Below, in pieces: positions 8,810 to 16,823 of a stretch of 64,000 nt of DNA. This DNA is from Rahnella laticis (GTDB lineage Bacteria > Pseudomonadota > Gammaproteobacteria > Enterobacterales > Enterobacteriaceae): NCBI RefSeq assembly GCF_015644585.1, contig NZ_JADOBI010000006.1:248001-312000 (forward strand), read 5' to 3'. Under the pieces are notes generated by a model. The model saw nothing but the letters and a program-made list of their open reading frames with translations, did no database searches and was not told where the DNA came from. How positions within the stretch are numbered: the stretch's first letter is position 1; every line of letters starts with the position of its first letter. The position numbers and the translations under genes are program-made.

Positions 8810-8840
8810 CACCGTGCCAGGTTTTTCGCCCGGCACGGTG
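8810..8840 (+). terminator. hairpin between yhjE and cdh
   Basis: CACCGTGCC (8810-8818) pairs with GGCACGGTG (8832-8840) around a T-rich loop. There is no following T-run, so it may attenuate or stabilise rather than fully terminate. Confidence 0.45.
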
Positions 8841-8859
8841 CCTTCTGCGAAGGTTTCTT

Positions 8860-9627
8860 ATGCGTTTACGACGATTAGTTTTGCCTGTCCTGCTCCTGCT
8901 TATCATCATAGCCGCCGCTTTCTGGTATTTCTGGCCCCACTCTTCCAATCCTAACGCCCTGTGGAACATCATCAGCAAAAAATGCGTGCCGAATGAGCGC
9001 AGCACGGGAAAACCCGATCCCTGCGCGCAGGTAGATGAACAACAGGGATTTGTGGTGCTGAAGGATTTGAACGGGCCGTTGCAGTATTTACTGATGCCCA
9101 GCGCGCGGATCACCGGTATGGAAAGCCCGGCGCTGCTGGAGCCGGAAACGCCGAACTTCTTCAATCAGGCCTGGAATGCGCGGCATTTTATGGCGGATAA
9201 ATATGGCAAACCGATTGATGACAGCAATATCTCGCTGGCGATTAATTCACAATACGGACGCTCGCAGAATCAGCTGCACATCCATATTTCCTGCCTGTTG
9301 CCGCAGGTAAAAACCACGCTGGCCAGAGATGGCGCGCAGATGGGTTATAACTGGCAGGAACTGCCGGACAAACTGCTGGGCCACACGTATCTGGCGCGTA
9401 AAGTAACGCCCGCCGAGCTCAATGAGAAAGGCGCGTTCAGAATTCTGGCGCAAGGCGTGCCGGACGCGGATAAAAAAATGGGCCACTTCGGTATGGCGAT
9501 GGTCAGCCTGCAAAGCGGTGATTTCCTGCTGCTCGCCAGCGAGCGCGACTTACTGAAACTCAACAACGCCTCGACCGAGGAAATCCAGGACCATAACTGC
9601 GCGGTACTGGATCCGCTGCCCCGGTGA
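8860..9627 (+). CDS. cdh: CDP-diacylglycerol pyrophosphatase
   Basis: A 255-residue enzyme that hydrolyses CDP-diacylglycerol to phosphatidate and CMP. An N-terminal membrane anchor (residues 5-25, LVLPVLLLLIIIAAAFWYFW) is followed by a periplasm-facing HIT-like domain. Family marks are LWNIISKKCVP, the PCAQVD segment, and the histidine motif QLHIHISCL, which carries the catalytic triad-like histidines. It starts 20 bases after the hairpin downstream of yhjE, with GAAGG before the ATG. In E. coli cdh lies elsewhere on the map, so its place here between yhjE and yhjG is a lineage difference. Confidence 0.9.
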   Translation: MRLRRLVLPVLLLLIIIAAAFWYFWPHSSNPNALWNIISKKCVPNERSTGKPDPCAQVDEQQGFVVLKDLNGPLQYLLMPSARITGMESPALLEPETPNFFNQAWNARHFMADKYGKPIDDSNISLAINSQYGRSQNQLHIHISCLLPQVKTTLARDGAQMGYNWQELPDKLLGHTYLARKVTPAELNEKGAFRILAQGVPDADKKMGHFGMAMVSLQSGDFLLLASERDLLKLNNASTEEIQDHNCAVLDPLPR

Positions 9628-9664
9628 AATCAGCCCCTCCCTTTCGCCAGGAGGAGCGTATCAA

Positions 9665-11719
9665 TCACTTCTCTTTCATCTGCTGCAATATCGGGCCGCA
9701 CTGGTTTTCTTCGTTGTCGCTTGGGGAAATCAGTGCGAGCAACGCGGCGGCCGGGGCGACGACCGCGCCGAGGGCTACGGCGGCGGCGCCACGGGCGATC
9801 AGCGGGCCGGGTTTGACACCGGCGTCCGGGTTTTTATACGTGCCGCGAACATACAGCGGTGAACGCAGCGTCAGAATACGCACGCCCTTACTTTCCGGAT
9901 TGATCGACAAATCCAGACGTTCCGTCGCCATATTGGTGCTGCCGGTGATGTTGATCACCGCATTCTCGGTATCGAACACAAACAACCGTGGCGTCACCAG
10001 CCCGTTTTTGACGTTCACGTTGGCGGCGGCGCAATTGATCGCCACTTCGTCATCACCGAACAGTTTGCTGACCACGTAGTTCCCCACGTTCAGCCCGGCC
10101 AGTTCCATCAGACCACGGCTGATCACGCCATCGTTGATGAGAATTTTCATGTCGCCGTTGCTGGTGCCGAGCAACGCGGCCACCGAATTCCCGGTACCGG
10201 TCAGCGTCGCATCACCATTAAGATCGCCCAGACTACGCTCCATTGACTGTACGCTCGGCAGCAACTGTTTCAGTTTCAGCTTACGCGCATGAATATCCGC
10301 ACGTGCCTGCATCGGCGATTTGTCGCCCTCCAGCCGGATGGTGGAATTGAGATTACCGCCCGCCACGCCAAAACGCAGAGGGTCGAGCAGGATTTCGCCG
10401 TCGGTGAGTTTCAGGTGCGTACTTAAATCGCTCAGCGGCAGCGATTTACCGTGCTCAATACGTTTGGCGCTGAATTTCACATCCGCGTCCATCACGCGCC
10501 AGCTTTTAGTATCAAACTTCTCTACCGGCAGCACTTTGTCAGAAGGCTGACGGGTCGTTTCGCCGCGCTTCGCTTTATCCGTATTGGAATCAGCCCCGAT
10601 CAGCGGTGCGAGATCGGCAAAGCGCAGCTGTTTGGACACCACGTCGCCGGTCAGTTTTGGCCTTGGTTTGGTGGCCTCATAGGTCAGCGAGCCGTGAATA
10701 TCGCTGTCGCCAATCTCGCCGTTAAAGTTCTGATAACGGTAAATTGCGCCGTTCTTCCCGTGCAATGTCGCCGACAAATGGCCGTCGGTAGAATACGGCG
10801 GCGTTTGCGGCAGCAGAACGCCGGTCAGACCGTACAAATCAGACAACGTCTGCCCGGAGAATTTCAGGCGTAAATCCAGACCGCCAAGGTTCATCGGATC
10901 CTGCAATGTCCCGGCGACGGCAACGCGGGTTTTTCCCGAACGCACATCCGCCTGTAACGGGAACAGCGCGTCAGGGTCTTTCAGCGCCAGCATTCCGCCA
11001 ATTTTCCCGCTGCCCGACAGGGATTCACCGTTATATTTACCGTCCACTTTCCAGCCAAATACGTAAGGCGGGGTTTTGGTTTTCGGCGCATCTTTCTTAT
11101 CGCCGACCACTTCCGTAAACGGCAGCGGTTTACCCAGCGGATCAATCACGGCGCGGAAATCGGCTTTGAGTTTGGCGTCTTTATAGTCAATCTGCCCGCG
11201 ATCAAACACGATATCGTTGAGGGTAAATGACCAGGCTGACGGCGGCTGCGCAGGGTCTTTGGTGTCGCTGTTAGCGAGATTGAACGTCCAGTTATTTTTG
11301 CCGTTATCCAAACGTAGCAGCGAGGCATCAGGCTGTTTCAGCCAGATACGCGGGATCAGCACTTCTTTGTGCAGCAACGCGAGCGGCGCAATGCTGGCAT
11401 CGACGCGGGCGAGTTTCACCATCTGCGCATCTTTTTCGCCGGTCTGAACGTCGGAAGGGTTTCCGAGCACAATATCTTCCGCATGGATGTGAGGCCACGG
11501 AACCCACGCGCGCCAGCCCGCTTCATCTTTTTGCCGCGACCAGTCCACGCCTAAATCACCGCGGATCGCGAATTGCCGGTTGAGTTCGGTGCTGACTTTT
11601 TGATTTATCGTGGGTTTGAGGCGGTTCCAGTCGAACATCGCGATGAAAATCACGATGGCAATCAACAGAATAACAATCACACCGACAACCCAGGAGATCA
11701 CTTTACCTGTGCGCGTCAT
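9665..11719 (-). CDS. yhjG: AsmA-family envelope protein YhjG
   Basis: A 684-residue protein with one N-terminal membrane helix (residues 7-30) and a long periplasmic body of AsmA type: FDWNRLKPTINQKVSTELNR at the start of the AsmA fold, and the C-terminal LNGDATLTGTGNSVAALLGT region shared by the family. AsmA-like proteins are bridge-like and are implicated in phospholipid transport to the outer membrane; YhjG is among the six E. coli paralogues. Position between yhjE and pdeH matches E. coli. Its C-terminal tail has a hydrophobic Ala/Gly-rich stretch and ends NQCGPILQQMKEK. Confidence 0.9.
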   Translation of the reverse strand: MTRTGKVISWVVGVIVILLIAIVIFIAMFDWNRLKPTINQKVSTELNRQFAIRGDLGVDWSRQKDEAGWRAWVPWPHIHAEDIVLGNPSDVQTGEKDAQMVKLARVDASIAPLALLHKEVLIPRIWLKQPDASLLRLDNGKNNWTFNLANSDTKDPAQPPSAWSFTLNDIVFDRGQIDYKDAKLKADFRAVIDPLGKPLPFTEVVGDKKDAPKTKTPPYVFGWKVDGKYNGESLSGSGKIGGMLALKDPDALFPLQADVRSGKTRVAVAGTLQDPMNLGGLDLRLKFSGQTLSDLYGLTGVLLPQTPPYSTDGHLSATLHGKNGAIYRYQNFNGEIGDSDIHGSLTYEATKPRPKLTGDVVSKQLRFADLAPLIGADSNTDKAKRGETTRQPSDKVLPVEKFDTKSWRVMDADVKFSAKRIEHGKSLPLSDLSTHLKLTDGEILLDPLRFGVAGGNLNSTIRLEGDKSPMQARADIHARKLKLKQLLPSVQSMERSLGDLNGDATLTGTGNSVAALLGTSNGDMKILINDGVISRGLMELAGLNVGNYVVSKLFGDDEVAINCAAANVNVKNGLVTPRLFVFDTENAVINITGSTNMATERLDLSINPESKGVRILTLRSPLYVRGTYKNPDAGVKPGPLIARGAAAVALGAVVAPAAALLALISPSDNEENQCGPILQQMKEK

Positions 11720-11860
11720 AACGCTGTTCCTTTCAAACAGTTAACGAATCCCAGAGTTTAACCATAGTTGAATTCGTCGCAACTTGCCGGAAACGGCCTG
11801 TATCAGGAAGGATAAAACGTGAAGGAGAGGCAATGGTAAAGCCTTAAAAATCAGTGCGAT

Positions 11861-11936
11861 GATAATGTATCACACCACATCAACTCACCCGGCATTTTGA
11901 GACTTAGCCTCAGCGAGTTAGGTGTGATTCATTATC
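11861..11936. repeat. long imperfect inverted repeat at the 3' end of pdeH
   Basis: A 16-base arm at 11861-11876 (GATAATGTATCACACC) matches the reverse complement of 11921-11936 at 15 of 16 positions. Inside, AACTC (11882-11886) pairs with GAGTT (11915-11919), and TGAG/CTCA can pair further in. The right arm overlaps the last codons and stop of pdeH. It can form a large hairpin on either strand and may end or protect the pdeH transcript before yhjG. Confidence 0.6.
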
Positions 11937-12708
11937 CTTTGAAATGTATTGGCAGATTATCCAGATGGTCGAAAACAACCGGTCGCGCCAGATAATAACC
12001 CTGAGCGGCCAGCGCATCAGAATTACGCACCATCGCCCATTCGGCGGCGGTTTCGACCCCTTCGATAATGACGCCTTTGCTGTAGCGCTTCATGAGCGTC
12101 ACCAGCGTGTAAAACAGGCGCGAGCCTTCTTCGCTCTGGCCCAGCAGAATAAACAAATCGCGGGCAATTTTAATGTATTCGTAGTGCCAGGTGGTGAAGG
12201 AAGAGAAGTTGGCAATGCCCTGACCAAAGTCGTCGAGCCACAACCGGTCAGACTGCTGAATCTGCGATAACGGAATGCTCAGCGCATGCTCAGCACTTTC
12301 GACCAGCTCAAAACGGACGTACGGCATCGCGTTGATTTGCGCTTGCAGCGCAGAATCAGACTGCAACACTTCCAGCACCTGACCATCGACGTTGATAGAA
12401 GCCAGTAATTCGTTATCGATGAACAGATTTTGCCAGCGCTGCAACAGGTCGAGTTGTTCCTGAACGATTTGCAGGCGTTTACCGACGGCGATCGCGACAA
12501 AATATTCTTCGGGCGAAATGAATTTATGCGGGTTCGCAGGGTGAAAAACCCCGGTCAGCAGTTCAATGCCCAACAGTTTTCCTGTGGTGCGATAAATCGG
12601 CTGAAAACGGTACACTCTCTGACATTGACGCCAGTAAGACTGTGCTTTTACGCGTTCGATAGCGGTAAAAGAAGGCGTAATCAGCCCTAACATCATCTTA
12701 GTTATCAT
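11932..12708 (-). CDS. pdeH: cyclic-di-GMP phosphodiesterase PdeH (YhjH)
   Basis: A 258-residue stand-alone EAL domain that hydrolyses cyclic di-GMP to pGpG. The EAL signature appears as ELL (49-51), as in E. coli YhjH (GVELL). Metal and catalytic motifs follow: NVDG (106-109), ELVE (134-137), DDFGQG (159-164), K180 in YIKIARDLF and EGVET (216-220). In E. coli it is the main phosphodiesterase keeping YcgR unbound during motility. A FliA promoter lies about 115-142 bases upstream, giving coexpression with flagellar class 3 genes. The start could also be an internal Met (5 or 6); no strong ribosome site decides. Confidence 0.92.
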   Translation of the reverse strand: MITKMMLGLITPSFTAIERVKAQSYWRQCQRVYRFQPIYRTTGKLLGIELLTGVFHPANPHKFISPEEYFVAIAVGKRLQIVQEQLDLLQRWQNLFIDNELLASINVDGQVLEVLQSDSALQAQINAMPYVRFELVESAEHALSIPLSQIQQSDRLWLDDFGQGIANFSSFTTWHYEYIKIARDLFILLGQSEEGSRLFYTLVTLMKRYSKGVIIEGVETAAEWAMVRNSDALAAQGYYLARPVVFDHLDNLPIHFKG

Positions 12709-12823
12709 ATTTTTCTGCCGTCATGAATAAGAATCAGATCATCAGGGGACATGCGGCAACATGTGTTGCGTGACTACAAGGTGATTAGTAGCCCGATTTC
12801 CTGGCTTTCATTAATAGAGATAT

Positions 12824-12850
12824 CTATCGGCGCTGCGCGGGGAAACTTTA
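12824..12850 (-). promoter_or_regulatory. sigma-28 (FliA) promoter of pdeH
   Basis: Read on the minus strand: TAAAGTTT (12850-12843), 11 bases, then GCCGATAG (12831-12824). Both elements and the spacing match the flagellar class 3 consensus (TAAAGTTT-N11-GCCGATAA) with one terminal mismatch. E. coli yhjH is FliA-dependent too. Confidence 0.9.
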
Positions 12851-12985
12851 ATCACTCCGCATTTCTCGCCGTTCTGCCCGCATAAAAAACCAAAAAGGCA
12901 GGCTGGCGGTTCTTTTCATCCGCTTCTACAGTGGAGAACTAGCCTCACGTTATTTCCCTTTTGCTTACCCGATACGGAGAAAAAA

Positions 12986-13189
12986 ATGCCCTACGTGAAT
13001 ATCAAAATCACCCGCGAAGGCGCGACCGCCGAACAGAAAAAAGTGCTTATCGCCGGCGTGACTCAGCTGCTGGTCGATACGCTGGGTAAAAATCCGGCCA
13101 CCACGGTGGTGGTCATTGATGAAGTCGATACCGATAACTGGGGGATCGGGGGCCGCCCGGTGACCGAACTGCGTAAAGAAAGCCAGTAA
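12986..13189 (+). CDS. 4-oxalocrotonate tautomerase-family protein
   Basis: A 67-residue enzyme with the family's catalytic Pro directly after the initiator Met (MPYVNIKITREG). The conserved GVT and the VVVIDEVDTDNWGIGG segment place it with the small tautomerase subunits, which assemble as hexamers or dimers and tautomerise 2-oxo acids. GGAG lies eight bases before the ATG. A terminator follows, so it is probably a single-gene unit before kdgK. The substrate is unknown. Confidence 0.88.
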   Translation: MPYVNIKITREGATAEQKKVLIAGVTQLLVDTLGKNPATTVVVIDEVDTDNWGIGGRPVTELRKESQ

Positions 13190-13211
13190 CCTTCCCACGG
13201 TGATGCCCCAG

Positions 13212-13237
13212 GTGGAAGTTCTGCTGCTTCCACTTTT
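13212..13237 (+). terminator. rho-independent terminator of the tautomerase gene
   Basis: GTGGAAG (13212-13218) pairs with CTTCCAC (13227-13233) and is followed by TTTT. Confidence 0.75.
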
Positions 13238-13277
13238 ACCCTCCTTTTATTTCATTTTTTCGCTTCCCGCCTAAAAA

Positions 13278-13298
13278 AATAAAACCTCGTTTTAATTT
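13278..13298. promoter_or_regulatory. candidate KdgR operator upstream of kdgK
   Basis: AATAAAACCTCGTTTTAATT (13278-13297) matches the KdgR box layout (RAAAC-N3-GTTTY flanked by AAT and ATT). It sits just before TTGACT at 13301, a possible -35 element of kdgK. kdgK is a known KdgR target in enterobacteria; the site itself is read by eye. Confidence 0.6.
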
Positions 13299-13394
13299 AT
13301 TTGACTGACCGCATTCTTATGAAGAGACTAGAGCGCAATAATGACGGTCTTTTCTTTCCTTTCGTTTTAATGCTTCAGACATAGGCCAGGTACA

Positions 13395-14333
13395 ATGACC
13401 AGCAAAAACATTGCCGTTATCGGCGAATGCATGATCGAATTGTCTCAGAAAGGCGATGCCCTTCACCGTGGTTTTGGTGGCGACACGCTGAACACGTCTG
13501 TTTATATTTCCCGCCAGGTTTCACCTGAAGCGCTGAACGTTCACTACGTGACGGCGCTCGGCAATGACAGCTTCAGCAATGAAATGCTGGAAGCGTGGCA
13601 GCAGGAAGGTGTCCACACCGCGCTGACGCAGCGTCTGGAAAACAAACTCCCTGGCCTGTATGTGATTGAAACGGACAGCACCGGTGAACGCACGTTCTAC
13701 TACTGGCGCAACGACGCCGCCGCGCGTTACTGGCTCGACAGCCCGCAATCTGAAGAGATTTGCCAGAAGCTGGCAGAGTTTGATTATCTGTATCTGAGTG
13801 GGATCAGCCTGGCAATTCTGAACGATGAAAGCCGTAAACGTCTGATGACGCTGCTGCAAGCCTGCCGTTCACGCGGCGGGAAAGTCATTTTCGACAACAA
13901 CTACCGTCCGCGTCTGTGGGCCAGCAAAGAGCAAACGCAGGCGGCTTACAACGCCATGCTTTCCTGCACGGACATCGCGTTCCTGACGCTTGATGACGAA
14001 GATATGCTGTGGGGCCAGAAGCCGTACGACGAAGTGATTGCCCGCACTCACGCGCTTGGCGTCAGCGAAGTCGTGGTAAAACGCGGCGCCGACAGCTGCA
14101 TCGTGTCCAGCGCCGAAGGCGAGCTGCACGACGTTCCGGCGGTTAAATTACCGAAAGAGAAAGTGATTGATACCACTGCGGCGGGCGATTCGTTCAGCGC
14201 CGGGTATCTGGCTGTTCGGTTAACCGGCGGCAGCGCGGTGGAAGCCGCCGTGCGCGGGCATGAGACGGCAAGTACCGTGATTCAGCATCGCGGGGCGATC
14301 ATTCCGGTGGAGTTTATGCCAAACCGGGCATAA
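13395..14333 (+). CDS. kdgK: 2-dehydro-3-deoxygluconokinase
   Basis: A 312-residue PfkB-family sugar kinase that phosphorylates KDG to KDPG for the Entner-Doroodoff aldolase, joining pectin and hexuronate breakdown to central metabolism. It shows the N-terminal GECMIELSQKGDALHRGFGGDTLN substrate region in part (CMIELSQKGDALHRGFGGDT) and the C-terminal PfkB signature DTTAAGDSFSAGYL with the catalytic Asp in GDSF. Length equals the family norm. Order pdeH-kdgK-yhjJ follows E. coli, but here the tautomerase gene intervenes. A KdgR-like box lies upstream and a strong terminator downstream. Confidence 0.95.
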   Translation: MTSKNIAVIGECMIELSQKGDALHRGFGGDTLNTSVYISRQVSPEALNVHYVTALGNDSFSNEMLEAWQQEGVHTALTQRLENKLPGLYVIETDSTGERTFYYWRNDAAARYWLDSPQSEEICQKLAEFDYLYLSGISLAILNDESRKRLMTLLQACRSRGGKVIFDNNYRPRLWASKEQTQAAYNAMLSCTDIAFLTLDDEDMLWGQKPYDEVIARTHALGVSEVVVKRGADSCIVSSAEGELHDVPAVKLPKEKVIDTTAAGDSFSAGYLAVRLTGGSAVEAAVRGHETASTVIQHRGAIIPVEFMPNRA

Positions 14334-14424
14334 GGGCGGTTTTCGCTTGCCAGCGTACGGATGGACCGAGAAGATTTCGGTTTCTCAATTGCGGTGATCA
14401 CTTGACGCACTGCGCCGAAACCGA

Positions 14425-14454
14425 CCAAAGAGGCCCAGGACGGGGCCTCTTTGG
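14425..14454 (+). terminator. hairpin downstream of kdgK (left copy of the repeat)
   Basis: A 12-base stem (CCAAAGAGGCCC with GGGCCTCTTTGG) with a 6-base loop. It suits termination of kdgK. It is the counterpart of the hairpin at 14897-14927. Confidence 0.65.
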
Positions 14455-14896
14455 AATCTCCGCGTCTTTTTTACTGCGCGCTATCGCTCGCTGGCTATGT
14501 TTCAGAAACGCCTGCTAGTGCCGCAAACTCCGCCGCTGCGCGGTACTCTCACTTCGGGTTCGAACCTGCTCGAAAAAACACTCTCGCTGTTTCTCACCAC
14601 TCACTCGACGTCGTTTTGAAAGCGGCCACAAACTTTCTAATTCGCAACCTCACTACTGAATGTTAATTATAAAACGAGTGAATTTTCTCGCCTGAAATTA
14701 AGCAAGAAAACAGAATGCTGTTGAATTTAGATAAGCCTCCGGCCGCTTTCAGAAAGCTTGCCGAGCGAAGTGTTTCGAGACCTATGGCTCGAAACCGAGC
14801 AAGGGAACCGCGTAGCGGCAAGATTTCGCGGCAATAACTGACGTGGCTGAAACATAGCCAGCGAGCGGAGCGCGTGTTGAAAAAGCGTGGGGAAAT

Positions 14897-14927
14897 CCAA
14901 AAGGGGAAAAGCACTTTCCCCTTTTGG
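14897..14927 (-). terminator. hairpin downstream of yhjJ (right copy of the repeat)
   Basis: A 13-base stem (CCAAAAGGGGAAA with TTTCCCCTTTTGG) with a 5-base loop. It lies about 90 bases past the yhjJ stop on the minus strand. The sequence of the stem core differs from the left copy while flanks are shared, suggesting compensatory change. Confidence 0.65.
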
Positions 14928-15018
14928 TCGGTTTGGGCGCAACAAGCTAAGCGGTCACCGCAATTGATAAACCGAAACTTTCTCCATCCCAAAACGGGGA
15001 TAAATAAGGGCCCAACCC

Positions 15019-16506
15019 TTATTGAGAAGCCGCCGGGGCATCCGCCGCAGGCGCAACATCAGCCGGTGCCATGATCTTATCGTAAATAGCCCGTAACTCG
15101 CCGGCATTCACCTCGGGTTCCCCTTTCGGCTGTGCAATGAGCAACGCCGGATCCCGCGATAACTGCTGTTTGAGTTCCTGATTCAGTACCGGCAAGGTCA
15201 GCGTGGTAAGGAACTGCTGACGCAATTGCTGATATTGCTCAGGCGCGATGTCGACAACGCCATTTTGCTGCGAGCGTAAACGCTGGCTCATCAGTACGTC
15301 GGTGTCAGTACGCGCGTAAGTGGCGAAAAGTTTGCTCAGCTGATCGTTCTTCTGCGCAATCAGCGCATCAAACTCTGCCTGAGAAATCCCTTTGTCACGC
15401 ACGACCAGAAGTTCTTCGGAAAGACGCTTGAACAGCTCGGTCAGCTTAGCCTGTGGCGCTTCAATACGGATGGCGCACTGCGCACGCTGATACTGCACGT
15501 TGCAGTCAAAACCAAGGCCAGGGCCCGGTGTTGTGGCGTCTTTTTTGCTTTCGAAAGCACTTTTCAGGGCTTCCTGAAGATGCCAGAACAGCGCTTCGCG
15601 GGCCAGATCACTGCGCCAGTAAGCGGCCAGCGCCTGCGAATCCTGAATCGGCTGCCACGCGTTATCCCACATTAATGAGAGACGATCTTGCGTCAGGTTG
15701 CCGTCCATCGTGGTCATGGATTTGGTGGTGACTTCCGACAGCGTCGGCAACGTTTGTGGCGTCTGACGGCTGCCTTTCAGCGGCGAGAATGTCCGGTTGA
15801 TTTGTTCACCCAGCGAGCGGCTGTCGACATTACCCACCACAAACAGCGTCATGGCGTCCGGCGTATACCACTGATGATAAAACTTCGTCAGGGCTTCTAT
15901 ATTGACCGGTTTGGTCGGCAGCTGATCCGGGCTATGTCCCACCAGCGTTGAGCCGACGATACGGGTACGCCACCAGGCATCCTGCGTATTTTGCGGCAAT
16001 GAACCTACCGGATCCTGCGATTCCTGGCGCGCGGCGCTGACCAGCGCAGGCGTCACGGAGATTTTACCCGCCGTATTCGCCAACCAGTTCAGCGCATCTT
16101 TCAGCAGCTCCGGGCGGTTATTCGGCAGGCTCAGGTTATACATCGTGAAATCATAGGAACTGACCGCGGGCGGCAATGGCCGTTGCGGATTGATACTTTG
16201 CTGCCAGAGTGATTGCAGCTCAGACGTGCTGAAGCCTTCGCTGTGCATCAGCGCCAGACGCGGCAGGAAATGGGCGTAGCCCGCCTGCTGGGCAGATTCT
16301 GCCAGCGAGCCGGTGCGTACCACCAGACGTAATTCGATACGATCGCTCGGACGTTGCGGCGTGGTCAGCAACTGCCAGGTAAATCCATTATCCAACTTGC
16401 CCTGCTGCCAGGCCGGGTCAGGTTGTAATGCTTCAGCTTGCACATGACTTGCGGCTGCTGCCAGCAACAATCCACCAACGAGTAAACGGATTTTGGTGCC
16501 CTGCAT
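15019..16506 (-). CDS. yhjJ: M16 peptidase-like periplasmic protein YhjJ, zinc motif lost
   Basis: A 495-residue protein with a signal peptide (LLVGGLLLAAAASHVQAEA) and two pitrilysin-like M16 domains. Where active M16 enzymes have HxxEH, this sequence has YAHFLPRLALM, so the zinc site is absent and it is probably not a peptidase; the E. coli protein also lacks it (FSHFIPR). Other family stretches are kept (FYHQWYTPDAMTLFVVGN and LFATYARTDTDVL). Position between kdgK and dctA matches E. coli. A Pro/Ala-rich tail closes the protein. Its role is unknown. Confidence 0.9.
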   Translation of the reverse strand: MQGTKIRLLVGGLLLAAAASHVQAEALQPDPAWQQGKLDNGFTWQLLTTPQRPSDRIELRLVVRTGSLAESAQQAGYAHFLPRLALMHSEGFSTSELQSLWQQSINPQRPLPPAVSSYDFTMYNLSLPNNRPELLKDALNWLANTAGKISVTPALVSAARQESQDPVGSLPQNTQDAWWRTRIVGSTLVGHSPDQLPTKPVNIEALTKFYHQWYTPDAMTLFVVGNVDSRSLGEQINRTFSPLKGSRQTPQTLPTLSEVTTKSMTTMDGNLTQDRLSLMWDNAWQPIQDSQALAAYWRSDLAREALFWHLQEALKSAFESKKDATTPGPGLGFDCNVQYQRAQCAIRIEAPQAKLTELFKRLSEELLVVRDKGISQAEFDALIAQKNDQLSKLFATYARTDTDVLMSQRLRSQQNGVVDIAPEQYQQLRQQFLTTLTLPVLNQELKQQLSRDPALLIAQPKGEPEVNAGELRAIYDKIMAPADVAPAADAPAASQ

Positions 16507-16715
16507 GTGAACCCCTACGTAATGACAATCTAATGTTCAAATATGCTGTCCTGCCGGTGCCGGTTGGCGAGCCCACAGGAACTGAATGCGTAAGTTAAGG
16601 ACGTAAATTACAGCCCTTCGTTAGACCGCGCGTTTTTCGCAATGTCGCGCAGCCCGTGAAAATATTCTGGTAAAAAGCGCCGGAGGTGGCCTTCGGGGGA
16701 GTTATTATGAAGATA

Positions 16716-16746
16716 ATCCACCGGTTACATCAAGCAACCGGTGGTT
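16716..16746 (-). terminator. terminator-like hairpin downstream of dctA
   Basis: CCACCGGTT (16718-16726) pairs with AACCGGTGG (16736-16744), extended by flanking A/T pairs. It lies in the 317-base gap 16507-16823 between dctA and yhjJ. The rest of that gap shows no gene or clear operator. Confidence 0.65.
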
Positions 16747-16823
16747 ATTAGGGGATTTTGAGCCTAAATAAATGCGTTTTTTGGAACGGTTAGCGATATT
16801 TTCATCCGTTCAGAGACCATTAT

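Larger units (their letters stand above)
14368..14984. repeat. large imperfect inverted repeat filling the kdgK-yhjJ gap
   Basis: The 685-base gap 14334-15018 holds no convincing gene. Instead, about 14368-14626 and the reverse complement of about 14738-14984 align along their whole length. Shared blocks are: the outer TTTCGGTTT...CAATTGCGGTGA segment, GAAACCGACCAAA or its near copy, a terminator-like hairpin, a 21-base perfect match (14485-14505 versus 14847-14867), TCGAA-rich hairpins, and the inner end TGAAAGCGGCC. A 110-base AT-rich spacer separates them. This looks like two copies of one non-coding element of about 250 bases in head-to-head orientation. No transposase is present. Confidence 0.75.

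Noticed and set aside
14451-14992. Short open frames inside the kdgK-yhjJ gap on both strands
   Set aside because: They run through the inverted repeat, have no ribosome sites and mirror each other only because the DNA is repeated.
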